From: Mycetocola miduiensis | Lineage (GTDB): Bacteria > Actinomycetota > Actinomycetes > Actinomycetales > Microbacteriaceae | Direction of reading: 5' to 3' | Length of the DNA: 64,000 nt | NCBI RefSeq assembly: GCF_900115155.1 | Contig: NZ_FOVM01000001.1 | Coordinates: forward strand, 62,001 to 126,000 | Translations under genes and position numbers: made by a program | Shown: one piece after another, positions 16,948 through 26,810 of the stretch | Layout: the number at the start of each line of letters is the position of its first letter | How positions within the stretch are numbered: the stretch's first letter is position 1 | Notes under the pieces: generated by a model | The model's input: the letters and a program-made list of their open reading frames with translations, nothing else | The model's database searches: none | What the model was told of the DNA's origin: nothing

Positions 16948-17388
16948 TCACAACCCGCCGGCGAGGGCGCAGCCCGACGCGCGCACCCGCACACCGGCGA
17001 TCGCCGCCGGGCCGAAGCCGGCGGGGGCGCTGAGCTGCACACAAACGAAGTCGCCACTCATCGACGTGCTCATCGCTGCAGACGACGCCACCCGGTGCAC
17101 CCGGGCGGCGGCGACGGCGGGCGGGTCACCACGAGCCAGGGTGCGCGCGGCGTCCGCGGCGGCATCTGTCAGTCGTATCTGCTGCGACGCAACCTGGATG
17201 GCTCCCAGGCAGCAGGCCAGCACCAGCACGACGACAGGGACCGCCACAGCAAACTCGGCGGCGGCGCTGCCCCGTTCGTGAGGCGGCGCGGGCCCCTCGC
17301 TGCCGTGTCCACCGATCGTCGGCGGCTGTTCGGTCCGCCGGCGGCGCCCGGCCCGAACCTGGGCGCCGCCGAACCCTGAGGACCGCAT
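16948..17388 (-). CDS. TadE family minor pilin (Rv3655c type)
   Basis: A 146-residue pseudopilin. After a Pro/Arg-rich leader comes RGSAAAEFAVAVPVVVLVLA: a prepilin-type G/SAAAEF site with glutamate at +5, then a long hydrophobic helix. The C-terminal part has paired cysteines (VCVQLSA, ASGCALAG). Expected to be cut by the TadV-type prepilin peptidase and built into, or help assemble, the Flp pilus. The start at 17388 lies two bases after the stop of the pilin gene; no strong ribosome site is visible, suggesting translational coupling, and an internal start is possible. Confidence 0.8.
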   Translation of the reverse strand: MRSSGFGGAQVRAGRRRRTEQPPTIGGHGSEGPAPPHERGSAAAEFAVAVPVVVLVLACCLGAIQVASQQIRLTDAAADAARTLARGDPPAVAAARVHRVASSAAMSTSMSGDFVCVQLSAPAGFGPAAIAGVRVRASGCALAGGL

Positions 17389-17390
17389 GA

Positions 17391-17588
17391 TCAGCCGTTG
17401 ACGGTGAGCGCCCGGCGGATGAGATCGGTGAGAATCCCCCGCACCTCATCCGAGCGCATGATCGCGACCAGCAACCCGGCGAAGCCGACCGCCGCCATCG
17501 TCGCGATGGCATACTCCGCCGTGGCCGCCCCGGAGTCATCAGCCAGCCGCGTTCGCAGGCGTTCAGCCGGGTTCCGTAGTCGCACCAT
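17391..17588 (-). CDS. Flp-type major pilin candidate (DUF4244, Rv3656c type)
   Basis: A 65-residue prepilin. The sequence DDSGAATAEYAIATMAAVGFAG holds the Flp cleavage site G/AATAEY with glutamate at +5 and a following transmembrane helix (residues about 25-43). Such short proteins are the fibre subunit in tad loci. The start ATG at 17588 has AGGAGAAG just upstream, and a tandem 11-bp repeat lies directly before that site. It stands between the TadB/C-like gene and the TadE gene, as in mycobacteria. Confidence 0.85.
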   Translation of the reverse strand: MVRLRNPAERLRTRLADDSGAATAEYAIATMAAVGFAGLLVAIMRSDEVRGILTDLIRRALTVNG

Positions 17589-17602
17589 GTCGTTCTTCTC
17601 CT

Positions 17603-17624
17603 TTAGGTATTCGTTAGGTATTCG
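17603..17624. repeat. tandem 11-bp repeat in the pilin leader
   Basis: TTAGGTATTCG occurs twice without a gap. On the coding strand (minus) this is CGAATACCTAA repeated, and the last A bases run into the AGGAGAAG ribosome site of the pilin gene. It could influence the pilin's expression level or be a slippage product. Confidence 0.75.
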
Positions 17625-17704
17625 AGGTGATCGGGCGGCGCGAGTACAGCCATCCTCCCCTCCCGGTCAGGCCCGAAACCGGTTCGATGGGATCGGTGGA
17701 AACC

Positions 17705-18829
17705 TCATTCGATCTCCCGCAGCGTGGAGGAGAGAACACTCAGGAGCAGGGGCGCGACACCGACGAGCATGAACGCCGGCAGAATGCAGAGTCCGAGCGG
17801 CAGCATCAGCCGGGTGGCGAGGGAGGCCGCCGCCTGCTGGGCGTTCGACCGGGCGTCGCGCCTCACCTGATCCGCTTCACCGCGAAGCAGGTGAGCGGCC
17901 GGGACACCCGCCGCCCGTGACAGCGCCAGCACGCTGGCAATCGCAGCGTCCTCCCTGGTCGCCTCAGAAAGACGGGCGGAGCGGACGGTCGCGGATGGAC
18001 GGAACTCGGCGAGCGCGGAATCCACGACGGCAACCGCCCGGTCCACGGATGCTCCTGACGACATCGCAATCGCGGTGAGGTCGATCGCAAGGCCGGGAGC
18101 GCTGGATTGCGGCGTGGACCGGCGCACCATCGCCGCCGACCATCGCCACGCGGCGAGCATGAGCATCATCGCCCCGCCCAGGCAGACCAGGCCGGGGACC
18201 GTGCCGACCAGCGTTCCGAGAGTGTCGAAGCCGAGCAGGAGTCCGAAGAGCAGCCCGACGACCGGGAGCGCCAGAACCAGTCGTGACGTCGACCGGGGTC
18301 CGGCCAGGGCTGTGTCGATATCCCGTTGTGCCTGGCCGAGGGCGCGTTGGGACCGTGCGAGCTCGCGCAGGCATCCGGCCAGCGGCGCCCCGGTCTCCGT
18401 CGCCACCGACCACGCCGCAGCAACGGTCAGCCAGGCATCCGCCGCCGGGGAGTCCCGGCGGCTTTTCACCGAACGCCCTTCACCACCGGTCGGACCCCGG
18501 ACTGCCTCCGCGATGGCCGCGGCAACATCGGTACCGTTCTCCGCGGCAGCCGCCGCGGCGTCCAACACACCGCCAACATCGGCCCGGGCGCGGACCGCCT
18601 TGGCAGGCATCCGGCCGGGCGCCCTGCGAGGCGGGGGCGGCCGGGGTCCGTCACGCCGGGTCCGCCGCGTCCGGCCCCCCGACCCGGCAGAGTCCTCACC
18701 GGCCAGCTGGCCAGACGCCAGGTAACCCCACGCCGCGGACGGCGGGACCCCCGCAGCGAGAAGAACCGCGAGGCGCTCAGTCACCGCGGCGACCCGTTCA
18801 ACCGGTGGCGTTCGATCCCTGCCTTTCAT
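17705..18829 (-). CDS. type II/IV secretion inner-membrane protein, TadB/TadC-like
   Basis: A 374-residue membrane protein with T2SS-F-type helices. One hydrophobic cluster lies at about residues 190-240 (LVLALPVVGLLFGLLLGFD, LVGTVPGLVCLGGAMMLMLAAW) and a closing one at 345-365 (LMLPLGLCILPAFMLVGVAPLLLSVL). The N-terminus is helical and basic with an Arg/Pro-rich insertion. It should form the platform for the TadA ATPase. In mycobacteria two genes (Rv3658c, Rv3657c) stand here; in this window only one longer gene is found, so it may combine both functions. Its start overlaps the TadA stop by four bases. Confidence 0.82.
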   Translation of the reverse strand: MKGRDRTPPVERVAAVTERLAVLLAAGVPPSAAWGYLASGQLAGEDSAGSGGRTRRTRRDGPRPPPPRRAPGRMPAKAVRARADVGGVLDAAAAAAENGTDVAAAIAEAVRGPTGGEGRSVKSRRDSPAADAWLTVAAAWSVATETGAPLAGCLRELARSQRALGQAQRDIDTALAGPRSTSRLVLALPVVGLLFGLLLGFDTLGTLVGTVPGLVCLGGAMMLMLAAWRWSAAMVRRSTPQSSAPGLAIDLTAIAMSSGASVDRAVAVVDSALAEFRPSATVRSARLSEATREDAAIASVLALSRAAGVPAAHLLRGEADQVRRDARSNAQQAAASLATRLMLPLGLCILPAFMLVGVAPLLLSVLSSTLREIE

Positions 18830-19983
18830 TGCGCGCCCGCCTCCGATCGAATTGCGAGCCTGCCGTTCCCGTCGAGTTCGAACCGACCGACCCGGTCCAG
18901 CCGCCGCACGCCGCCGCGCCGTTCAAGGTGCAGTACGAGGCCGATCGCGCTCACGGTCTGCCGGGCAACGGCATCCGGTGTCATCCCGGCCAGCGCGCCG
19001 AGCGCCTCGACCCGTGCCGGGACATCCGGCAGCGAGTTGGCGTGCAGGGTTCCTGCCCCGCCAGCGTGCCCGGTGTTCAGCGCCGCGAGCAGCTCCCGCA
19101 CTTCGCCGCCACGACATTCGCCGACGACGAGGCGGTCCGGCCTCATGCGAAGCGCCTCACGCACCAGCCGCTCCAGGCCGATCGCGCCCGCGCCCTCGAG
19201 GTTGGCCTGACGGGACTCGAGCGAGACGAAATGGGGATGCTCCACGCCCAGCTCGGCGACATCCTCGATCGCGACAATCCGCTCGTCGTGCGGCGCCTCG
19301 GCAAGCAGCGCCCCGAGAAGCGTCGTCTTGCCGGAGCCGCCGGCACCGGTGACGAGCAGGTTGACGCGTTCGGCGACCGCCGCGCGCAACCGGCTCACGA
19401 GGTTGGCGGAGTCCTCGCCGAACATACCGGCGGCAGCCAGGTCGGCGAGCCCGAAACGGCGTACCTGCGGAATGCGGATACTCAGCACGGTACCTCCGAC
19501 CGACACCGGCGGCAGAACGGCGTGAACCCGAACGCCGCCGTGCAACCGCACGTCGACGCAGGGCGTCGCCTCATCAATGTGGCGGCCGCCGAGCGCGATG
19601 AGTCGAACCGCGAGCTCGCGCAGCGGACGTTCCGCCATCGACCACGCTGCATCCCGCTCAGGTCCTGCGCCTCGATCGATCCACAACCCGCCTTCGCCGT
19701 TGACGAACACGTCGGTGACCTCCGCCGCCATTAAATAGGGCGCAAGCGGGCCGAACTCGGCGGCCATTCGCATCCGGGCAAGTCGGGCATCGGCGAGCGT
19801 CTGCCCGGGTGGACCCGCCCGAATGCTGTTCGACGATGGCGCCCCACCGAACGGCGGCGGTTCGCGGCCGTGTCGCTGAAGCGCATCGTTCGTCGTGCGG
19901 CCATCAGCAGGCCGAGTCGAGGCCGGAGGGATGCCCGCCCCGAGCAATCCCAGTTTGGGCGTAGCGACGAATCGGTCGGTCAT
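18826..19983 (-). CDS. tadA: TadA family pilus assembly ATPase
   Basis: A 385-residue secretion ATPase of the CpaF/TadA family that powers Flp pilus assembly. It has Walker A GAGGSGKTTLL (about residue 195), the Asp box DERIVAIEDVAELG, and the Walker B region MRPDRLVVGECRGGE followed by the His box with LNTGHAGGAGTLHAN. The N-terminal 80 residues are variable. First gene of the leftward tad locus. The Ssd/septum-site protein gene that stands upstream of tadA in many actinobacteria is not found here; the next 429 bases are non-coding and then comes acs in the opposite direction. Confidence 0.92.
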   Translation of the reverse strand: MTDRFVATPKLGLLGAGIPPASTRPADGRTTNDALQRHGREPPPFGGAPSSNSIRAGPPGQTLADARLARMRMAAEFGPLAPYLMAAEVTDVFVNGEGGLWIDRGAGPERDAAWSMAERPLRELAVRLIALGGRHIDEATPCVDVRLHGGVRVHAVLPPVSVGGTVLSIRIPQVRRFGLADLAAAGMFGEDSANLVSRLRAAVAERVNLLVTGAGGSGKTTLLGALLAEAPHDERIVAIEDVAELGVEHPHFVSLESRQANLEGAGAIGLERLVREALRMRPDRLVVGECRGGEVRELLAALNTGHAGGAGTLHANSLPDVPARVEALGALAGMTPDAVARQTVSAIGLVLHLERRGGVRRLDRVGRFELDGNGRLAIRSEAGAQ

Positions 19984-20412
19984 GCAGGCCAGAGTACGGA
20001 GCGGGACGATCGCAGAAGCGGGGCCAGAGGCATCCGTGGATAACTAGATGAGAACCGGTCGGTGTGAGGGAGCTTGCTCGCGCGGGCGACGGAATCCGGC
20101 ACCTGGGAAATTAAGAGGGCGACACCCATTGGGGGGAATGGATGCCGCCACACGCGACGCTCGATTGGGGGGAATCATCACGTCGCACGCACGAATATAA
20201 GAATTCGGCCGAGCCCAAGTGTACGCGCATACGGCCGCTACGCAAGACTTTGGAGGGGTTTTTGGTCCCCCAAAGAGTGGACACTCAGCCAGCGCCCCGC
20301 TCAGCACGGTCCACACCCCCCGAGGAGGGGCCACGGTGATCGGAGTAAGGTCTGTATGAGTCACACAGCTGTGATGCCGCTAACCCGTCGCAAAGGAGCG
20401 AGTAGCCACAAG
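19984..20412. other. 429-bp divergent intergenic region tadA / acs
   Basis: No gene supported. It contains a 12-bp direct repeat ATTGGGGGGAAT at 20128-20139 and 20164-20175 (36 bases apart), a motif CGCAAGACTTTGGAGGGG at 20241-20258 that recurs upstream of the DGPF gene, and an imperfect hairpin at 20248-20274 (CTTTGGAGGGG facing CCCCCAAAG). These are likely control elements of acs or tadA. Confidence 0.6.
20128..20175. repeat. 12-bp direct repeat upstream of acs
   Basis: ATTGGGGGGAAT occurs twice, starting at 20128 and 20164, in identical form. Exact duplication of a G-run motif in a divergent promoter region suggests a paired binding site. Confidence 0.6.
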
Positions 20413-22383
<1,971 letters not shown>

Positions 22384-22397
22384 CGTCGCACGTTGTG

Positions 22398-22461
22398 CAG
22401 GAGATTGCACGCTTATCAGGACGAAATGCCCAGACGCATCCGGAAAAACGTGCGATCTCCT
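22398..22461 (+). repeat. dispersed palindromic element, copy A
   Basis: CAGGAGATTGCACGCTTATC on the left faces ACGTGCGATCTCCT on the right, with the apical ATGC..GCAT stem at 22427-22439. It is the most divergent of five copies in the window (others at 23443, 27806, 36774 and 37812) and lies 15 bases past the acs stop, before the convergent DUF559 gene. Confidence 0.8.
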
Positions 22462-22496
22462 TATGAACGGATGCCGGTCACGATAACGGATGCCCA

Positions 22497-23333
22497 TCAC
22501 GCGGCCAGGTGCAGCCCCTGCGCCATCGCCGAGAGCACGGTTGACTCCACGTACTCCCAGCGACCCAGGACCTGCGCGTAGTCGAATCGGAAGACGGTGT
22601 AGCCCCTTAGCGTTAATCTGCCGTCCTGCCGCAAGTCGCGGCGGCGCTGTTCGGCGTTCGAGTGCGGACCGTACCCGTCGATTTGGAGGACGAGCCGATC
22701 GCCGATGAGTCCATCCACGGGATGGTCGTCGATGATCACCTGCTGACGAACGACGATGCCGATCCGCGCGAACCTCAGCCGCGGAATGGACTCAATGCCG
22801 GAGTCTGACGATTCGCTCGCTGCCTCCCGCGCGATACGGAACCGTGTTGACTTCGATGAGACGCGCGCCAACTGGCTGGCACTGATCTTTTTCAGCCTCA
22901 ACGCCGAGTCGAGGACGACGACGGCCGTTTCAAACGGCTGGCATTCGGCCACTCGCACGAGCACCTTCTCGAGTGGGTCGACGAGCCTCAGGGAGCTGAC
23001 CGGGACGGGGCCTTCGGACCAGTGGGCCTTCACGTCGGTCGGAAGGGCGAGCCTGCCGGCGTTGGCCGGAACGGCGAGGTGCGTCGCGGTGTCCTCAGGC
23101 GTCCAGAGCCCATAGCGCTTCGAAGCAGTCAAGCAGGTCAGCCGGCCGCCGTGACGTGCAGCCAGCAGGATGTCGGGGTCACATCCGGGCAGGGCCAGCC
23201 AGTCCCGGCGAACGCGGACCAGTTCGCCGGAGGCGAGCGCCGCACGGATGCCGTACCGAGTAGCTCCGGCCCTGATGATGTCACTCGTGTGGGCGATCTG
23301 ACCGCTGCGTCGCACCCAGCTTTCGATGTCCAT
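22497..23333 (-). CDS. DUF559 nuclease-fold protein with AbiEi-like N-terminus
   Basis: A 278-residue protein of a kind frequent in actinobacterial genomes. The N-terminal part (HTSDIIRAGATRYGIRAALASGELVRVRRDWLAL) resembles the winged-helix domain of AbiEi-type antitoxin proteins; the C-terminal part (VDGLIGDRLVLQIDGYGPHSN, then GYTVFRFDYAQVL) is a DUF559 domain related to very-short-patch and restriction-type PD-(D/E)XK nucleases. In the usual D-x-E/D-x-D scheme, D of VDGLIG and the acidic residue in LQIDG are the visible candidates. I start at ATG 23333; the frame is open upstream. It is alone, convergent with acs, and bracketed by two copies of the palindromic element. Its role (defence, DNA repair or element mobility) is unknown. 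Confidence 0.8.
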   Translation of the reverse strand: MDIESWVRRSGQIAHTSDIIRAGATRYGIRAALASGELVRVRRDWLALPGCDPDILLAARHGGRLTCLTASKRYGLWTPEDTATHLAVPANAGRLALPTDVKAHWSEGPVPVSSLRLVDPLEKVLVRVAECQPFETAVVVLDSALRLKKISASQLARVSSKSTRFRIAREAASESSDSGIESIPRLRFARIGIVVRQQVIIDDHPVDGLIGDRLVLQIDGYGPHSNAEQRRRDLRQDGRLTLRGYTVFRFDYAQVLGRWEYVESTVLSAMAQGLHLAA

Positions 23334-23442
23334 GACTCGACGATCCCGGAGCGAGAGGGCTGGCTCCGCCGTCCACAGCAATCTGTGGAGAATGGCAGCG
23401 CCGAAACGGCCGGGGCAGGGATGACCCGCAGCGAACCCAAAA

Positions 23443-23516
23443 GGAGATCGCACGGTTATCAGGACCAAATGCTTGAAAGCATCCTGATAACCGTGCGATC
23501 TCCTGCTAATCGTGCG
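23443..23516 (+). repeat. dispersed palindromic element, copy B
   Basis: The best-preserved copy. GGAGATCGCACGGTTATCAG (23443-23462) is exactly complementary to CTGATAACCGTGCGATCTCC (23483-23502), and the apical ATGCTT-GA-AAGCAT extends the stem. CGTGCG follows at 23511-23516. It lies between the start of the DUF559 gene and the end of ridA. Confidence 0.9.
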
Positions 23517-23531
23517 AAGAGGAGTCGCGCG

Positions 23532-23993
23532 CTACGCGAACGCGACCACGAGCTCCACTTCGACCGGGGCGTCGAGCGGCAGCACCGCAACACCGACGGC
23601 AGAGCGGGCGTGGATGCCCGACCCACCGAAGATCTCGCCGAGCAGCGTCGACGCGCCGTTGATCACTCCCGGCTGGCCGGTGAACGACGGGTCGGATGCC
23701 ACGAAGCCGGTGACCTTCACGATCTGGGTCACCCGATCGAGCGACCCGATCACGCCCTGGACGGCCGCAAGAGCGTTGAGTGCGCAGGTCGCCGCGTACG
23801 ACTGTGCATCCTCAGCCGACACCGAGCCGCCGACCTTGCCCGTTGCTGGGAGCACGCCGTCGACAAACGGCAGCTGGCCGGAGGTGTAGACGAGGTTCCC
23901 CTGCACGACGGCGGGGACGTAGGCGGCAACGGGTGCGGCGACGGCGGGGAGGGTGAGGCCGAGCTCACTGAGGCGGTCTGCGATTCGCGACAT
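23532..23993 (-). CDS. RidA family enamine/imine deaminase
   Basis: A 153-residue YjgF/YER057c/UK114-fold protein. It hydrolyses reactive enamines and imines (such as 2-aminoacrylate) formed by PLP enzymes. The trimer-forming core is visible (VVQGNLVYTSGQLPFVDG), and the substrate-carboxylate arginine is present in HARSAVGVAVLP (Arg130), followed by APVEVELVV. Its ATG shares a base with the stop of the DUF4177 gene (TGATG). The pair next to ponA2 parallels Rv3678c and its neighbour in Mycobacterium. Confidence 0.9.
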   Translation of the reverse strand: MSRIADRLSELGLTLPAVAAPVAAYVPAVVQGNLVYTSGQLPFVDGVLPATGKVGGSVSAEDAQSYAATCALNALAAVQGVIGSLDRVTQIVKVTGFVASDPSFTGQPGVINGASTLLGEIFGGSGIHARSAVGVAVLPLDAPVEVELVVAFA

Positions 23994-24151
23994 CAGGCAT
24001 CCGCCAGTGGACGCTTGAGGTACGCAACGAGGCCACCTTCAGGGCCGTTGACGACCTGCACGAGCTCCCATCCGTCACTGCCCCAGTTGTTGAGTATGGC
24101 GGCGGTGTTATGGATCATCAGCGGCGTGGTGATGTACTCCCAGCGAGGCAT
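23993..24151 (-). CDS. DUF4177 small protein, 52 aa
   Basis: A tiny cytosolic protein starting MPRWEYITTPL and containing DGWELVQVVNGPEGG, the pattern of DUF4177: an N-terminal WEY strand and a central GWEL turn. The function of the family is unknown. ATG 24151 is preceded on the minus strand by AAGGAAAAC. The open frame reaches further upstream, but this would overlap the ponA2 start region. It is translationally coupled to ridA and divergent from ponA2. Confidence 0.8.
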   Translation of the reverse strand: MPRWEYITTPLMIHNTAAILNNWGSDGWELVQVVNGPEGGLVAYLKRPLADA

Positions 24152-24163
24152 GTTTTCCTTCTG

Positions 24164-24217
24164 TTTGTGCGGTTTTTGTGCGGGTAGAGGCGCTTTTACA
24201 GATTTGTCACTTATTCT
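24164..24217 (+). promoter_or_regulatory. divergent promoter region of ponA2 with phased direct repeat
   Basis: TTTGTGCGG occurs at 24164-24172 and again at 24175-24183, 11 bases apart, so both face the same side of the helix. TATTCT at 24212-24217 stands seven bases before the ponA2 ATG and no ribosome site is visible, which fits a leaderless transcript. Confidence 0.5.
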
Positions 24218-24224
24218 CGATCCT

Positions 24225-26810
24225 ATGCCTGAACAAAAACGCACGGGTAGAGGTGTGCTCGGGGGCTTCCTCGGCTTCATCGGCCTTAGTGTCGCAGCCG
24301 GACTCCTCGTCACTGCAGCCATCACCCCCGCCATTGCCGTGACCGGCGTCACCGCCAACAACGCCATCAGCGTCTTCGACGGTCTCCCGGACTACCTCAA
24401 GGTCGGAAAGACCATGGAGAAGACGAACATCTGGGCGAACTCAGCAGACGGCCAGCCCGTGCTTCTGGCATCCTTCTTCGACCAGAACCGCGACGAAGTG
24501 GCCTGGGACCAGGTCTCGCAGTACGCCAAGGATGCCGCGGTCGCGGCCGAGGACCCCCGCTTCTATTCACACGGCGGAATCGACGTCATGGGCACGACGC
24601 GAGCCGTCCTGAAGACGTACATCGGCGGAGACACCCAGGGTGGCTCGTCGATTACCCAGCAGTACGTGAAGAACGTCCTCGTGCAGCAGTGTGAGATCGA
24701 TTCGACCACCGACGAAGAACTCAACGCCTGTGCAAACGATGCGACGACCGCAGACGGCGCGGAAGGCGCCGGCCGCAAGCTCAAGGAGATGCGGTTCGCG
24801 ATCGGCGTCGAGAAGGACTACAGCAAGGACGAGATCCTTCTCGGTTACCTCAACATCGCCAACTTCGGAGCGCGCACGTACGGCATCCAGGCGGCGTCCT
24901 CGTACTACTTCGGCGTCAATGCCGCTGACCTGACGATCGAACAGGCCGCGACACTCATTGCGATCGTGAACTACCCGTCTTCGCTCCGCATCGACATGCC
25001 TGAGAGCGAGTCGAACGGTGCAGCGAACGGTTACGCGAAGACCCTCGAACGCCGCAACTATGTGATCACCAAGATGCTCGAAGAAGGCAAGATCACCCAG
25101 GAACAGCACGACGCAGCACGGGCTGTCCCCGTCACGCCGTCGATCAACCCGCCAAGCACCGGATGCCAGACGGCCGGCGACAGCGCCTACTTCTGCGACT
25201 ACGTGACCCGGGTCGTCAAGAACGACCCGGTATTCGGCGAGACAGCGGAGGCTCGTGCAGCCACGCTGCGTCGCGGTGGCCTCCAGATCTACACCTCGCT
25301 TGACCCCGACCTGCAGGCAGCATCCGCCGCTGCGATCAACGAGTACCTGCCGAAGTCCATGGAAACAGTCCGCATCGGTGGTGCCGCAGTGACGGTTCAG
25401 CCTGGAACCGGTCGCGTACTCGCGATGGCGCAGAACAAGACCTACAGCAACGACCCGGAAAAGACGGCGCCCGGTGGCGAGTTCACGTCGGTGAACTACA
25501 ACACCGACTACAAGTACGGCGGCTCGAGCGGCTTCGACGTCGGATCGACGTTCAAGTCGATGATCCTGCTCGACTGGCTCAAGAACGGGCATTCGCTCCG
25601 AGAGACGGTCAGCGGCGAGAAGCGCACATTCAGCCGGTGGACCGACAGCTGCTCAGGCAACTACACCAAGTCGTACACCCCGGTGAACTACGACGGCACG
25701 AGCCCGGGCCAGATCACTCCAATCGAGGCAACCAAGCGATCGGTGAACACCGCGTTCATCGCCATGGCGCAGAAACTCGACATGTGCGACATCTTCCAGA
25801 CCGCCGAAGACATGGGCGTCCACCGCGCGGACGGCGACCCGCTCCAGCGGCACCCCGCAACGCTCCTCGGGTCGAACGAGATCGCCCCGCTCTCGCTTGC
25901 CACAGCCATCGCAGGCATCGCGGCGCAGGGCCTGACCTGCACCCCCGTCGCCATCGACAAGATCACCGGCCCCGACGGCGAAGAAATCGCCGCGCCGAAG
26001 AGCCAGTGCACCCAGGCCGTGACCCCTGAGGTCGCCAACACGGCCGCGTTCGCTCTGGAGACCGTGTTTGAGGGTGGCGGCACCGCCGCGCGCGCCGCCG
26101 TCCCGGGAGCCCCGCTCATGGGCAAGACCGGAACCGCCGACGAAGCCCGGCACTCCTGGATCACCGGCGGAACCACCAAGGCCGTCACCTCTCTCTGGGT
26201 CGGAAACGTCGTCGGCCAGGACAGCATGTACGACGTCCGCGTCAAGAAGGGGGTGACCGGCTTCAGCGCGAAGTTCGGCATCTTCTCCGGCATCCTGCGC
26301 ACGTCGATCGCCAAGTACGGCGGAGACAACTTCGGCACACCGGATGACGCACTGATCCGCGCCAAGCAAATCAAGGTCCCGGATGTCACCGGCCAGTCGG
26401 TCGAGGCTGCGACAGCAGCGCTCACCAAGGCGGGCTTCGGAACCCAGGTCGGTGAACCTGTCGCCTCGAGCGTCGGAGCGGGCCTTGTGGCGTCCACGAG
26501 CCCTGGGCCTGGGGCCTCCGTATCCACCGGCTCGACCATCACCATCCAGCCGTCGACCGGTACCCCGCCGCAGGCCCCCGAGCCAGAGCAGCCGGAGGCC
26601 GGCAGCGTCCCGAATGTCGTTGGCAAGCAAACGGATGCCGCGCGCAGCGACCTGGCGGCAGCGGGCTACTCGAAGGTCAAGGAAGCGTGTCAAGTCGCTC
26701 CTGGTGCGGCCGGAAAACCTGAGGTCGTGGCCGCCCAGAACCCTGAAGCCGGTGCCGAGGCCGGGCCGGACAGTGAAGTGACCATCACCATCGCCAAACA
26801 GAAGTGTTGA
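24225..26810 (+). CDS. ponA2: bifunctional class A penicillin-binding protein with PASTA domains
   Basis: An 861-residue peptidoglycan synthase. One membrane anchor (about residues 13-38) is followed by a GT51 glycosyltransferase domain with the catalytic glutamate in AAEDPRFYSHGGID (Glu109) and GGSSITQQYVKN, then a transpeptidase domain with the serine in GSTFK (Ser441), SVN at 506-508 and KTGT at 634-637. Two PASTA repeats end the protein (IKVPDVTGQSVEAA and VPNVVGKQTDAA), joined by a Pro-rich linker. Paired cysteines (QQCEID, ACANDA, GCQTAG, FCDYV) suggest disulfides outside the cell. It forms a one-base overlapping pair with the metallophosphoesterase, as Rv3682-Rv3683 in Mycobacterium. 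Confidence 0.95.
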   Translation: MPEQKRTGRGVLGGFLGFIGLSVAAGLLVTAAITPAIAVTGVTANNAISVFDGLPDYLKVGKTMEKTNIWANSADGQPVLLASFFDQNRDEVAWDQVSQYAKDAAVAAEDPRFYSHGGIDVMGTTRAVLKTYIGGDTQGGSSITQQYVKNVLVQQCEIDSTTDEELNACANDATTADGAEGAGRKLKEMRFAIGVEKDYSKDEILLGYLNIANFGARTYGIQAASSYYFGVNAADLTIEQAATLIAIVNYPSSLRIDMPESESNGAANGYAKTLERRNYVITKMLEEGKITQEQHDAARAVPVTPSINPPSTGCQTAGDSAYFCDYVTRVVKNDPVFGETAEARAATLRRGGLQIYTSLDPDLQAASAAAINEYLPKSMETVRIGGAAVTVQPGTGRVLAMAQNKTYSNDPEKTAPGGEFTSVNYNTDYKYGGSSGFDVGSTFKSMILLDWLKNGHSLRETVSGEKRTFSRWTDSCSGNYTKSYTPVNYDGTSPGQITPIEATKRSVNTAFIAMAQKLDMCDIFQTAEDMGVHRADGDPLQRHPATLLGSNEIAPLSLATAIAGIAAQGLTCTPVAIDKITGPDGEEIAAPKSQCTQAVTPEVANTAAFALETVFEGGGTAARAAVPGAPLMGKTGTADEARHSWITGGTTKAVTSLWVGNVVGQDSMYDVRVKKGVTGFSAKFGIFSGILRTSIAKYGGDNFGTPDDALIRAKQIKVPDVTGQSVEAATAALTKAGFGTQVGEPVASSVGAGLVASTSPGPGASVSTGSTITIQPSTGTPPQAPEPEQPEAGSVPNVVGKQTDAARSDLAAAGYSKVKEACQVAPGAAGKPEVVAAQNPEAGAEAGPDSEVTITIAKQKC

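Noticed and set aside
23022-24224. A 401-codon N-terminal extension of PonA2
   Set aside because: It crosses ridA, the DUF4177 gene and a palindromic element; the true start at 24225 gives a normal membrane anchor.
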